Shown: positions 48,203-60,172 of the stretch, one piece after another | Layout of the letters: each line of letters starts with the position of its first letter | Numbering within the stretch: the stretch's first letter is position 1 | NCBI GenBank assembly: GCA_019454045.1 | Contig: SKCR01033660.1 | Location: 868,001 to 932,000, forward strand | Length of the DNA stretch: 64,000 bases | Source of the DNA: Zanthoxylum bungeanum | Taxonomy: Eukaryota > Streptophyta > Magnoliopsida > Sapindales > Rutaceae | Direction: 5' to 3' | Notes under the pieces: model-generated | Databases searched by the model: none | The model's input: only the letters and a program-made list of their open reading frames with translations | What the model was told of the DNA's origin: nothing | Program-made: the position numbers and the translations under genes

Positions 48203-51200
48203 TATCTTTCTCGTTTTTATTTGGTCCGACTTGATATAATATATTTATTAATTCGATGTTTGAGGAATCTCTCATCAGAGACTGATTCTTTAAATGATTG
48301 ATTATTGTGAATGTGATATATATAATTCGATCCTTATATGTTAAAGTAATGTTTTTTTGGTATGTGGTAATATTAAAAGAAAAGTCAATAAATTTGTGCT
48401 ATAAAATGGAAATAACCATTTTTTTTTTTTGTGAAATTAAATGCATTTTCCATGAAAGAATAAACTAAAATAATTTCTAAAAATATGCATTATAAAATTA
48501 AAATAGTTCTTTATAATTTCTGAATGACCAAATAATAGGCAAAAAGAATGACCTACTCTTCATTATGATGTGACAACTGACTTGAAATAATTTAATTTTA
48601 AAAAAAAAAAAGAGTGAGCAGGTTGTAATTAATCAAACAACTTATTATATTTAAATAACTAAAATCATAATTTTGTATTAATGACTTAATTAGGACGGTA
48701 ACTAGCCGACATACCAAAGCAATTAACAATTTAATTAATATGCAATTATATTTTATTTTATTTGAATCCTTTGACTAACTGATTTTTAGTGTCCATCTTA
48801 CACTTCAAATTGAATAGAATGTGTCCAAAGCAATTTCTGATTAAGTTTTAATGATAATTATTTAATAATAAATTTAAGCTTAAATTTGATTAATCAACAT
48901 AAAGATCATAATATTTTTTTTTTTGGTAATCGGCCGGCAGATTTCACTTTGATGGATGTTGACATATACTTAATAATGACTCATCTTATACCATATGTAA
49001 TCAAAAAAATATTAATTTCAGTTTTTATCTTTTTTAAAAGGTTAATTAATGGATCAGATTTGAAAAAAATAAGCCATAATCTTAATATTGTTTATGAATA
49101 TTTTCAATATTTTAGAAAAATAATTTTTAATATATGTTCTTATTGTGTTTTTACATGTTTAGACTTGAATAAACAACACGTAAATTGTTATTGAAGCCAA
49201 TGCTAGAACTTGAATTCTAATATTGTAAGAAGATTGTTGAAACAAATCAATGGTGAGAAAGACTCATTGCCATATGTAAGATTAATTTTTTGCTTTCACC
49301 ATAAAAGAGCAACCAACTAAATTACCTTTGGAAGAAGATTATGTAATTTTCATTTCTAATAATAACTTTTTCTAAAATTTTCAAGTTAATATAAAATTGA
49401 GGGGAAAAATTGGTGGTTGAGTTATAATGATAAAAGCATGCAGTGTCTTGAACATTACATTATTAACAAGTTAGCAACATAGGCATTTTCTGAACTCAAC
49501 CGGGTAATTTAATCGAAAATTAACAACAAATCACTCCTAGAACGATTTACGATTAATCAAAAATATTTGAGAATTAATCATATATAAAATTGACATTTGG
49601 AATAACTAAAAATAAAAATAAAAACCATTTCTCAATATTCTCCAAAAATTATTAAAAATCATTCATTTAAATTATCATAAAATTGAAAGAAAATACTAAA
49701 ATCTCTAGCAAGAAAAATGAAGAAAATAAGAAGAGTTTTTTGCAAATCAACCGAAATCGAAATTGGTGATTAATCAACAAAAAAAAAACAGCGATTTTTG
49801 ACGGAAAACTAAATCAATAATTTTCGACAAAATCAGATTACTCCAGTAGCAATATGCGACTAATCGTCACTTAAACTGCTTAGTTTATGACTGTTTATAT
49901 CTCTCACACACAAAAATTCACATCGAACGCTATTCTAGACTCGTATAAAACAACATGGATGTCCAAATCCTATAAAAGATAAATTGGTGGGAATCGAAAC
50001 AATCCTGCAACCATACACCACCAAGAAGTAAAAAGCTCACCACTAATGAATGGGAACAATCGTGTAACAAGCTCTAGAGACTATCCAATTTGGCTCAGTT
50101 AAATCTGCAATCTACCCACTGTTAAGCATTCTGTCACAGTTTTAATGCCAGAGTTTATTTAGCTCACAAGCAGATGAAAAAACAATTGAACGTATGCATA
50201 AAATCCACAAGGGAGAGAAATAAGAGATGAAAATTCAAAGTTTTTCTCATACAATCTAGTTTCTATGAATGGAATGATCGTAAAGGAACCTAATTTCATA
50301 TCTCGCTTCCACATTCTGCACTCGGCCATTCAAGTCGCCAAACATGAAGGGATCCGGTTAATGTTTCCCCAATTTGTAAGGAATCACTCACTGGTATGGG
50401 CCGCTGAAGAATCCATCAACTTGAAACCCTTGTAAAAAAAGGAGGGAAAATAACTTTTCATCGCATTCGTTTTCCACAACTTCCACATGAAAATGACAAT
50501 ATTAATACCACCAGGGGCCAAAAAAAAAAAAAAAACCCACCACAACAATAAGAATAAAATAATCTCTCCTAAATTTCATACATCTACTTATACAAATTAC
50601 AAGACAAAAGCCACAAAGGACTCTCACATAGTTTGTATGTAATATTATTGTATTTGGGAGGACGATGATTCTAAATTCAATTTCCATAGCCAATGAATTA
50701 AAGCAACAGTGTTTGATGGGGGAAGATGTGCAGAATTTCAAAACTTTGTGGAGGGCGGGACTCAAAGAGGCAGAGTTAAATGGGATTGCCTATAATTTCA
50801 GTAAAAGAAAAGCAAAACTTGATAAAACCAAGTCTTCTCCTTTTTGAATAGTACTTATCATGAGCATATGAGAGGAGTGATGTGCTCTTCCGTAACACCC
50901 ACAAATATAGTCAGACAACAATGTCTAGCAACTTGAAACTTGAATAATTCCCTTCTGCTGCAAGATATCAATACTTCATCTTCACCTAATAAAATTAGTC
51001 CATAAAAGTGGTATTTGAGAGAAACGGAAAGGGGCCAGAATAGTTGAGGGCATTCTTACAGCCAGATTTTTCAACTAAGAATACTACATAGCTAGGACAT
51101 TAACTCATTCGGAAATCTTGCCACCAAAAATAACCCCCTTAAACTTATTCTCGAGTGACCAAATGTTAACTGAAGTCAGATGATGATCATTTCAGAATGA

Positions 51201-51952
51201 GTGGAAACAGTTGCCACGGGAATTTAGAAAAATACAGGGTTGTGATTTTTTCAGAACTCTTGCAATGCATTCGTAACTGCCTCCTCTAAAGAAATAAACA
51301 ATAGGGTCATATTAAATATCAATCAGGTCTTAACTTTGATAATGCGCAAGTCAACATGAACAGATATCTAGGGCTGATTAGTAATGATTGAAACTACTTT
51401 GAATATCAGTTGAGACTAGTACCAATAGAAATCAAAATACAACAAAATTTAAATAATGGATACAGAATACAGAATATTGAAAGGCTTCAGTTTTTTAGTA
51501 TCAATCTCCGGACTTCTAGATGTCAATCTGTATAAATTTCAATTTTTTAAATCAGAATAGATGCATATGACAATATGTCACAATGAGATTACCATTTAAA
51601 AATAATAAGTAGAATTTTTTATGTTTTCAACAAGTTAATTTTTTATGTTTCCAACTAGTTGCTCATTGCAAAGGAGTCTTGCGCATACTTCTGTAAGAAA
51701 CAAGACTTTAAGACACTTCTGCACAGACCTTAACGTTTCTCTAAGTTTTCATAACAAATCACAGTACTTACTCAAAGCCATCGCAAACATAATTCTTTAG
51801 CATAAACTATAAGTCTAGGACAGATAAAAACTATCAGTGCACCATCTCCTTAAAGATCATTGGACATCATTCCAACAATTATACAAGCAGCAAGATGCAA
51901 ACACACGAGAGTAGTATTATTAAATTGGCATACCTTAATAAAACTCTCCACA
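47092..51952. other. Intergenic region between CYCLOPS and CLPP4
   Basis: The left end holds the CYCLOPS leader and promoter. The right end holds CLPP4 3' sequence. A (TA)n run lies at about 48160-48200. Two acceptor-like minus-strand spots (near 50430 and 51290) precede only very short open readings. No gene can be supported in these 4.9 kb. Confidence 0.4.
48160..48200. repeat. (TA)n microsatellite
   Basis: Uninterrupted AT dinucleotide run of about 40 bp. Confidence 0.9.
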
Positions 51953-53429
51953 CTAGAAAATCTCATCATCGGGAACATCTGGTGTCAAGAATTTCCTTGG
52001 ATCTTTACGGACTTCCACAAAATCAAAGCTTGGTTTGATCTTATCTGGCACAGGAACCAGAGGAATGATACTATCTCTATCAATAACTCCATCAATGATT
52101 CCATATTCAACTGCTTCAATCGGAGACATGTACCGATCTCTATCAATATCCTTTTGCACTTGTTCAAACGGGCGACCAGTAAAACCAGATATAATTCTCG
52201 TGAAATTATTCTTGCTATGCATGATTTCTTTTGCTTGAATTTCCACATCTAATACTTGCCCACTAGCTCCTCCCATGGGCTGATGAATCATTATCCGCGT
52301 GTTGGGCATTGCAAGCCTCTTGCCTTTCGTCCCACCACCAAGAATTAACGAAGCAGTAGACGCCGATATGCCCAGCGCAACGGTGGATACATCCGCTCTC
52401 ACCAGCTGCACCACATCATATATAGCCATTGTTGCACTGACATTCAACAAAAAAATATCAGCTAGCATGACTCCAATTATCTAATAGTTGAATTTAACAA
52501 AAACACTAGTCGACCTATCGTAGCCTACAACATTTCAAGAGTATGTTCGGGATTAAGGTGTTGTACAATGGAATCACTAGTTGCCAAGCATAAATAGGGC
52601 CCATAGCTGATGTGTTTATCGAACACATTAGCTGTATTGCTTTCAAAATTTAAGTAGAAGCGCAGCAATTACAAACGTACCCAACAGTTGGATTTAACAA
52701 AAACATTAGTCCATGACATCTATTGTAGCCTAAAATGCACCATGGAATCATTAACTATCAAGTATAAGTGGGGTACATGGTTGATCTGTTTATCAAACAC
52801 TTTAGCCCGCATGCTTTCAAACTTAAGTAGAAGCACAAGAAATACAAACGAACCCAATAATGGAAATTAACAGAATCATTAGACCATCTATTGCAACCTA
52901 CAATGCACAATGTAATTATATAAGTGGGGCGGTGGTGATACCTGATACGTTTATCAAACACTTTTAGCAGCGGCACTTTCAAAATTAAGCAGAAGCACAA
53001 CAATTACGAATATACCCTAAGAAATTGATAATACCTAAGAGAGCCACCGGGGGAGTTGATGAAGAGCCTGATATCTTTGGTGGGGTCCTGAGCGTCCAAT
53101 AACAGGAGCTGACTAATAATGGCGTCAGCAACGAAATCGTCAATTTGATTACCCAGGAACACAATTCTCTCTCTGAGCAGAAGGCCCATGGCATCGGCTT
53201 CGGCGCCGCGCATGGAGGTGGCCGGGGTCTGTGGGGCCGAAGCTAAAAAGACACCCTGCTCGTGTTGTTGTTGAAGAGCTAGGGTTTTGGATGAGATTTT
53301 TGGGGTTTTAAGTGAAGAAATGGGTTTAAAAGAAAGAGGTAAAGATTTGGATCGACAAAAATTGGGGATTTTGTAAATTGATGAAGGGAAATGGGAAGCT
53401 GAAGTGTAAGAAACTGAAAGCAAATCCAT
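51953..53429 (-). CDS. CLPP4: Plastid Clp protease proteolytic subunit 4
   Basis: Two exons, 53035-53429 and 51953-52436, join in phase to 292 residues, the same length I recall for Arabidopsis CLPP4. A Ser-rich N-terminal plastid transit peptide (about 1-70) is followed by [38 protein letters not shown] and [15 protein letters not shown]. The end is [11 protein letters not shown], typical of CLPP4 rather than CLPP3, 5 or 6. The Ser protease triad is present: Ser158 in GISASTAS, His183 in MIHQP and Asp near 228. CLPP4 forms part of the P-ring of the stromal Clp complex with ClpC chaperones and degrades plastid proteins. The gene appears intact. Its single 598-bp intron carries internal repeats. 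Confidence 0.93.
52437..53034. repeat. CLPP4 intron with three tandem repeat units
   Basis: Three related units begin near 52485, 52683 and 52857 with TTGAATTTAACAAAAACA-like sequence. Each continues through a GTAGCCTA-like word, TTTATC.AACAC, and AAGTAGAAGC. The spacing is about 198 and 174 bp. Units differ by indels and substitutions, so the array is old. Confidence 0.75.
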
Positions 53430-54127
53430 TTTTGCTCGGAATCAATGTCACACTCACAGATAGATTCAGGTTTCTGTTATCTCTTCTTCTTCCAAGTATT
53501 TCTTCTAAAAGACCCTTAAATTATGTGGCTATATGCTGAACTAAAAAAAAAAGTTACACAGTCATGCTAAATTTGATTGAAGATTACTAAAATACCCTTC
53601 AAATTAACAATTATCTTCATTTTTATTTAGAAAAATCACACTTGGATCTCTTTTAGAAATTATTTTTATTTTTACTAATTGAATTTTTGATAAAAATTTC
53701 CCTCTTTGTATTAAAATAGTAGCATAAGATTATATATATCGTATGGTTAGCAAATTGATCGGGTTTAGAAAAACACAACCATCCGAAAGTTTCATCATTT
53801 TCCCTATTCATTTGTAACTCTACATTTATTTACAAATACTATTTGGAAAATTCTATTCATTCTGAGTATGAAAAAGTGTTTTATGAGCTCCATTCTATTC
53901 TTCAAAGGCACAAATGCATACACCATTTTACAAATCTGTTAACCAAAGGGCTAAAAGATTACAATTAGTCAAGGGACTCGAATCTTGGTTACCACAAAAA
54001 TAAATTGATTATTTTGGTATAAAGTCCCAAGTAAGTGCCACAAGTACCAGGGATTCGAACACAATTTCCTCTTTGATCTATACAAGCTTTGCTTCTTCAC
54101 AGTGAATCAATTCTAATCACTTTATCA
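53430..54127. other. Intergenic region between CLPP4 and the NFD4-like gene
   Basis: Holds the CLPP4 promoter and leader (left) and the 3' end of the next gene (right). The block near 53985-54070 contains ACCAGGGATTCGAACAC, which might be a SINE trace. No coding region was seen. Confidence 0.35.
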
Positions 54128-57100
54128 TCAATTCAATTGCAGTGTTGATGCTAACCGGTTTCGTTCAAAATGATCATAAGCTTGCCTGGTTCTCAAAAAC
54201 AGAAGCACACTTGAAGCTAAACCCAGAACTGATAAGCATCCCCACAACACAAATGTAAAGAAGTAGCACTCTATCCCCATGCATACTGCTGAGTCTTTAA
54301 CAACGTTGCCTAGTTCTCGAATGCTTGAGCTAGCATTCGAGTCGTAGACTATTGCAGCAAGAAAGCCATACACGAGTGAGCCTATTGGGATGTTAGTGAT
54401 GAGAATGTTGTGATTTACACCTACGCTGTTGGGTCCGAAAAGTTCAGATGTAATTGAAACAGCAGCAGCGAATATGAACCCCGAGCTCAGCCCTATTAGT
54501 GCTGTCCCTGCTTGCAATGCCACCGCGTTCCCTGAAGTAACCAACAAGCAGAATGCTACTGGTGTTGGCAGTAGCGCAATTGCCAGCCATCCTGTTCTAG
54601 CAAAGTATGCCTTCCTGCATAGACATGATGAAATTTGAAATTGTTGTTGCTATTAGTTGCGCGATTTTTTGTTCATCAAATGCATTTGTTTTGAACAAAG
54701 AAGGATGATTTTACTCACCCTCTCATGAAGTCTGGTGCAGCAGAGAGCAAGCGTCCGAAGAAGGAGAAGGATGAGTAGAGAGTGAGGAGAGCCGCAGTAT
54801 TCGAACTTTCTCCAAGTGACTGAGCAATTTGGCCTAGATTGTTGCTGTAAACCAGGCCAATTGTTCCTCCACAAAAGTATACAATGTAGTATAGCCAAAA
54901 ATCAAGCCTGCGAACAAGCAACCGTGCTGAATGCTCTTCCCCAAGCGTTGCTAACTGATCTTTTCCGATTATTGTCTCACAATACCCTTCCTTTTCAAAG
55001 CTCTTTAGCCTAGTGATACTGTCTGTTGTTGGTGTATGATGGCTCATAAGAGGAAGATCAAGTCCATTCCCATTATTGCTTACTTGGCGGGAAAGTAACT
55101 CTTTATGAAGCTCAAGATGATCAACATCAACAAGAAGGAAACCAGAGCCTTCAAGGTGGAAACTAGAATGAATGGTACGTTTAAACCAATCACGCGCATA
55201 CACAATACCAGGGATACACAAAGGGAATATGAGAAGGAAAAGGGCTCCGCTAAAGAGGAGGTGAGATGTGGTTGGGTCATATGAACGTGCACCAAAGAGT
55301 AGGAGATACACACCAGTGAAAATGGCTATGATATTGAATATGAGGAAGATAAGGGAGTCACGTTTGACGCCGTCTGAGGGAAGAGGCTCTAAAGAAGGCT
55401 GGCGAAGAATAGGGATCAAGGCAGCTAAGGAAATGATTAGGGGAATGATAGCGTTCAAAAGAAGATACAGGGCACTTGAAGATGGGTCTATTGCATTGCC
55501 TGCAAGAGCATAAATGGCTGCACTGACACCATTGAAGCTTACTGTAAGTGACAGAGCAAGAGCTCGATTTGCTGGGAAATTTTTTATGCAAAGAACAAAA
55601 CAGACTGTGTTGAACCAAGTTATGCTCAATCCGGATAACAAACACAGAAGAAAAATCTGCACCCACAAATAAAAAATTTTCAAAAATATCAGGGGTTAAA
55701 CTGAAACTTAACTATACTTCCAGTTCCATATAAAATTTAACATTCGGACCCCTCGAGTTTACTGTTATTATGCTAGATCCTACTAAATTTATTATTTCTA
55801 TACTACTACTATCCTATCAAACATTCAAACCAACAAGTTGGTTCTCCCTTTTCTCCAAAAATTTATTAATTATCCAACTTCATATTCACTAAAGAATATT
55901 GAACAAATAGGTTAGATATTTAAACTGAATTTAAATAATTTTTTTTATTAAATGAAATTAGCTATATGAATTTTTAAAATCATTATATTATATCATTAAA
56001 TTCCGTATCATCTATTTATTACGTGACTACTTTTCTCTTATTTTCTTAATAAAACAAAAATTATAAAACAAAGCTTGACTGCTTCAGTCGTTCAGTAAAG
56101 GTGAGGACCCACCAAAGCTGTTTAATTGTGGAAAAATGATATATGTACTGATTTTGCTACACACACTTTTCCAGGACGACGTCAAAACATGTCGTTTTGT
56201 TTTAATTGAAATAACCAAGATTAACAATTTGTCTGTAGCCAAACACCACAAGTCTCTTCATTTCTCCTAAAGCAAAACGACTTCAGAATATTGGGTTTTG
56301 ACTTCATCGCTGAACGTCGTCGTCCACGTTGCAGTCCGTCGCCGGCAAACAAGTCTCCAGCGGACAAAACGCACGGCCGTCCAGCACGTCCCTTTCCTCC
56401 GTCAAAGGTGCTAATTCATTTCCTCTGCCGTCTCAAGTATGAGGGTAGAGGCTTACTGGGATCCTCATCAAACGACTTGGCTTGCTCAAGGTATTTGTCC
56501 ATACGTGGAGTGGCAAATAGCCTCAGGCTTTCCAAATCACCTCTCGCAGCGAAACGCTGGCGATCATGGGACGTCTCAGAGGATAGTGCAAAAGGACACC
56601 CTTGCTTCTCGTAGATTTCTTGTGATTTCATCAATTTCAAGAGCTGTTGCAGCTCGATCCTCAGCATCTCAACCAACTGATTAGACGCATCAACAACATC
56701 CTCCAAGGAGTTCTGTGCTTCAACGAGCATGTCCCGAGCATCCTCCAGCTTACTGCCGTCAGCCATGACTCTGGCTTCTTTTATCACGAGTAACCAAATA
56801 AAGCTGAATGTTCTAAGAACGATCCACAACCCATATGTATTTTACAAATCAACTGCAAACTGTATATGTATTTTAGGTAATTGCACAACCCATCACTACA
56901 TAAAAACACAAGTTTTAATCCACAACACAACTATCCTCAATGTTTAATCCACAACTGCAGAATCCAAAGAGACTTTCAATCAACCATATATAGATAATAC
57001 TAAAATCAAACAAATCTTTAAATCCGTCAAAAAAATTCCAGCAACAAATATGCTACCCATGCGATGAAGTGAAATTCTGAAGTCGTTTTATTTTAGGAGA

Positions 57101-57918
57101 AATGAAGAGACTTGTGGTGTTTGGTTACAGACACTTTGTTAATCTTGGTTATTTCAATTAAAGCAAAACGACATGCTTTGACGTCGTCCTGGAAAAGTGT
57201 GTGTAGCAAAGTCAGTACATATATCATCTCTCTTAATTGTGATTGGCCATAATTTCACAGCCAAACCAATTAACAAATACAATTATAAAAGAAATGACAG
57301 TAGCCCATTCAATGCATTAAGCATGAATCTTGATAATTAAATTTGAAATTTTTAATATTATAAATTTTAAATTCAATGATCTCATTTCAAGTTCAATGTT
57401 ATATAATACGGGTGTCAAGATATCAAAGTTATTCTCTAAAAAAATAATTACTTAATATTATCGTCGTATGAGTGATGTATTTATCACTAATCACTTGTGT
57501 AAAATTATATACACGTGTCAATATATTATTAAATTTTTACAGGGCATCTTAGAGAGCGAAAATGGCGGAAAGGGAGAATAAAGCAAGAGGGTAGTAAGAA
57601 GATACATACCAGCATATAAGGCAAGGTAATAAGATGGCTAACAAGAAGCCATTGAAGGCCATAACCAAAGAAACCCATGAAAGCAGCCATGAAAAGAACA
57701 ACCCACAAAGGCAAATAAATCAAAGCCAATCCTGAAGACCATCCAAACATTTTCCCCAAATCAGAAGCTGTGGCTAAATAATTCAACTGAACTTGTGATA
57801 TCCCCAGTAAAGATTTTAATTCTGATGAGTACGCTGAGAAATCAAAATTTGTGCCTGTAAATGCTTGAATCCATATTGTTGCCACCAGTATCATCCATTT
57901 TCTTGACTGCCCCGCCAT
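54128..57918 (-). CDS. NFD4-like nodulin-domain MFS transporter
   Basis: Three exons, 57610-57918, 54719-55656 and 54128-54614, give 577 residues with clean GT-AG borders. The start is MAGQSRKWMILVATIWIQAF. The nodulin-like signature GTNFDFSAYSSELKSLLGIS, QLNYLATASDLGKMFGWSSG follows, then FNGVSAAIYALAGN. After a hydrophilic loop (about 280-350) comes the second half with LDFWLYYIVYFCGGTIGLVY and GLSSGFIFAAAVSITSELFG. About twelve membrane spans are expected. The family (nodulin-like plus MFS, often called NUCLEAR FUSION DEFECTIVE 4-like) is membrane-bound with poorly known substrates. Intron 1 (about 1.95 kb) contains a Pack-MULE. A gypsy-type LTR starts 577 bp upstream of the ATG and may affect expression. 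Confidence 0.92.
56131..57232. mobile_element. Pack-MULE, 1,102 bp, in intron 1 of the NFD4-like gene
   Basis: Terminal inverted repeats of 159 bp (56131-56289 and 57074-57232) differ at roughly a dozen positions. They start GAAAAATGATATATG and GAGAGATGATATATG. The 9-bp target duplication TTAATTGTG is exact (56122-56130 and 57233-57241). Long TIRs with a 9-bp duplication define Mutator-like elements. No transposase is encoded. Instead the interior carries an open reading frame plus a GC-rich piece (56290-56410), so gene capture is the best explanation. Confidence 0.9.
56416..56766 (-). CDS. Intact 116-aa ORF carried by the Pack-MULE, unrecognised
   Basis: The ORF starts MADGSKLEDARDMLVEAQNS and continues VDASNQLVEMLRIELQQLLK, then RFAARGDLESLRLFATPRMD, and ends SKPLPSYLRRQRK and TGA. 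It is hydrophilic, probably mostly helical, and has no membrane span or signal peptide. There is no intron, no stop and no frameshift in 351 bases. It lies on the same strand as the host transporter gene, within its intron. I do not recognise the family. A captured host-gene segment is likelier than an original transposon gene. Whether it is transcribed cannot be judged here. Confidence 0.6.
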   Translation of the reverse strand: MADGSKLEDARDMLVEAQNSLEDVVDASNQLVEMLRIELQQLLKLMKSQEIYEKQGCPFALSSETSHDRQRFAARGDLESLRLFATPRMDKYLEQAKSFDEDPSKPLPSYLRRQRK

Positions 57919-58494
57919 CCAAAATCAAACTCTTGTTAATGGCCCTTTGTGGTATTTTTTCCCCCGAGTCTCTGGCTCTGGCCTTATGTATATTGATCTT
58001 CTGTGTTGGGCTTCTAAATCCTTACATGGCCTCGTCATTTATATTTGTTAGACGGATATTTCTCATTCAAGTGTAAAATAGGTATTCTCACGTCTTCAAT
58101 TTGTTTGGTTAGTTGAGAATCACATCAACTTAACAAGTAGATAATAGTAAACACGAAGATTTACGTGATTCGGTGGAGAGTGACTCCTACCTACATTCAC
58201 GGGAGAAATGTGATATTTTATTATGTCTCAGGGTAAAACCGACTCGAACTACAAATTAGGGGAATTAACAAATACAATGATAAACACCTCGGGTCTGAAC
58301 GAGGTCGAGTAACTGACCGGTTTTTTCTTTCTATCTTAAGCTTTTAAGTTCTCGACTTTACAAGTTGTGTAATACAAAAATTGATAACCCTTGAAATTGT
58401 GACTTTAACCCCTTTATATATGCTCATAAATCTACTATTCCACCAACCCCGACATCAGTCCATGTCACTTAGACATCATTGCAGCTATAACTCT
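57919..58494. other. NFD4-like promoter region with an LTR-like fragment
   Basis: The first 150 bp probably carry the leader and core promoter. From about 58085 the text (GATTTACGTGATTCGGTGG, CCTACATTCACGGG) resembles, at a distance, the conserved part of the gypsy LTRs in this window. It is probably a fragment of a related LTR. No gene was seen. Confidence 0.45.
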
Positions 58495-59263
58495 TGTTGA
58501 CGGTGGATTTTGGTCTCAGGGTAATATAGGAATATCACCTCCGAGGGAATCCTCCTTCAACTGTGAATTTGTTTGGTTATGGGGAACCAAAGGCAAATTT
58601 AGCGGGAAACGAAAATATACCAATCAGACAAGGTGATTTAACGTGGTTCGGTGGATTTTTGGGATTCGACCTACGTCCACGGACAAGAACAGGATGGTAC
58701 TCTTTTATTACTCAAATGCTTCTCAGGCCTCCCCTTTGCTCTTACAAATTGGAATTTTAATCTCTCACTCTTGTGATGATTTTTTTTAGATCTCTCTCAC
58801 TTGTGCTCTACCTTCCTATTTATAATAAAAACAGGAATCAGACTCCTTCTCTTACAAGGGTTCCTAATTGAGTCAACCTCCTTCTGCCACAAGGTTTCCT
58901 AATTTCAAACTACCTTTACTTCCTTTATCCTATTAGGATATTAACTTATTACTTTACCCCATTAAAGTAGGACAACTTATCCCTTTTCTACAAGAATATG
59001 ATGTTTTATCTTCTTGAGCACGCCTCGTCATGTGCTCGGTCTTCATGAGGTCGGTCACGATAGCCATTTGAACTGAGAATGCTGCTGTCGATCTGATAAT
59101 GCTCGGTCATCCGATCTCAAGTGCTCGGCCATTTAGTATAAAGTGCTCGGCCTCTTACCGTCAAGTTGTCGGGTCGGCTTTAACGGTCTCGATCAATAGA
59201 GTTACCCATTTTACCCCTGTCGTGTTGTTTAAATAACATAGTGCCCGAAAAACACCTTCAACA
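58495..59263 (-). repeat. 3' LTR of the gag-only element
   Basis: 769 bp from TGTTGACGGTGGATTTTGG to ACACCTTCAACA. It is followed by GGGGACAGATG on the minus-strand side, the likely polypurine tract (59264-59280). Confidence 0.9.
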
Positions 59264-59679
59264 TCTGTCCCCTAGTTCTCGGTAACAACGAGTTTGTGAG
59301 TTGATGCCGGGAACTATAAAAAAAGATGGTGTGCTGATCGCCTTGCTGGTGGTCGCTCCAGAAATCACCGAGAAATTGTCTTTGCCATCAACTAAGTCTT
59401 CTGTTTCTATCTTCATATCCTCGGTTTATTGGAGATGCTGACTCTATTCAGAATGATTCTCCACCTCAAAGCAAATTGCTTACTTGGGTCGTTCCATCAG
59501 GAGATGAAGTTCCTCTTGTTGTCCAAACTAAAAATGACTCATCCTCTGTAATATATGTACCAGAGATTTGGGGGTCCTGACCCCTGACTGATCCAATCTC
59601 GATTGTGAGGAGAAAATTTTGCCTCTGAGCTAACGATGATGTGCTCGGTGGCATGTGATCCTGTCTCGAGCTGTGAGAG

Positions 59680-60172
59680 ATGCTCGGGCCTGGGGGAACG
59701 TTACGTCCCTAGTCCGAAGGACTGACTCGGTGGGACGCAACCCGACCCCGAGCTGAGAACGACACTTGGACCTGAGGGAATGTTACGTCCCCAGTCCGAA
59801 GGGCTGACTCGGTGGGACGTACCTTGACCCCGAGCTGTGAAAGGCACTTGGACCTGGGGGAATGTTACGTCCCCAGTCCGAAGGGCTGACTCGGTGGGAC
59901 GTACCTCGACCCCGAGCTGTGAAAGGCACTTGGACCTGGGGGAATGTTACGTCCCTAGTCCGAAGGGCTGACTCGGTGGGACGTACCCCGACCCCGAGCT
60001 GAGAAAGGCACTTGGACCTGGGGGAATGTTACGTCCCCAGTCCGAAGGGCTGACTCGGTGGGACGTACCCCGACCCCGAGCTGAGAAAGGCACTTGGACC
60101 TGGGGGAATGTTACGTCCCCAGTCCGAAGGAATAGACTCGGTGGGACGTAACCCGACCCCGAGCTGAGAGAA
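59680..60172 (-). repeat. 82-bp tandem array
   Basis: Units starting CACTTGGACCTGGGGGAATG occur at 59763, 59845, 59927, 60009 and 60091, exactly 82 bp apart. A more diverged unit precedes them at about 59680. The units are nearly identical and GC-rich (GGACGTACCCCGACCCCGAG). Confidence 0.95.

Noticed and set aside
50665..50847. 60-codon plus-strand ORF starting MILNSISIANELKQQ
   Set aside because: Single short ORF without splice partners, recognised motif or promoter context. It is compatible with chance.
50300..51300. Two acceptor-like sites on the minus strand followed by short readings (VDGFFSGPYQ, EEAVTNALQEF)
   Set aside because: CLPP4 upstream is complete with its normal C-terminus, and no further exons of another gene could be found. 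The readings are too short to trust.
52437..53034. Hidden exon in the CLPP4 intron
   Set aside because: The two flanking exons join at AG|T with the expected [10 protein letters not shown] sequence and normal length, so no exon is missing.
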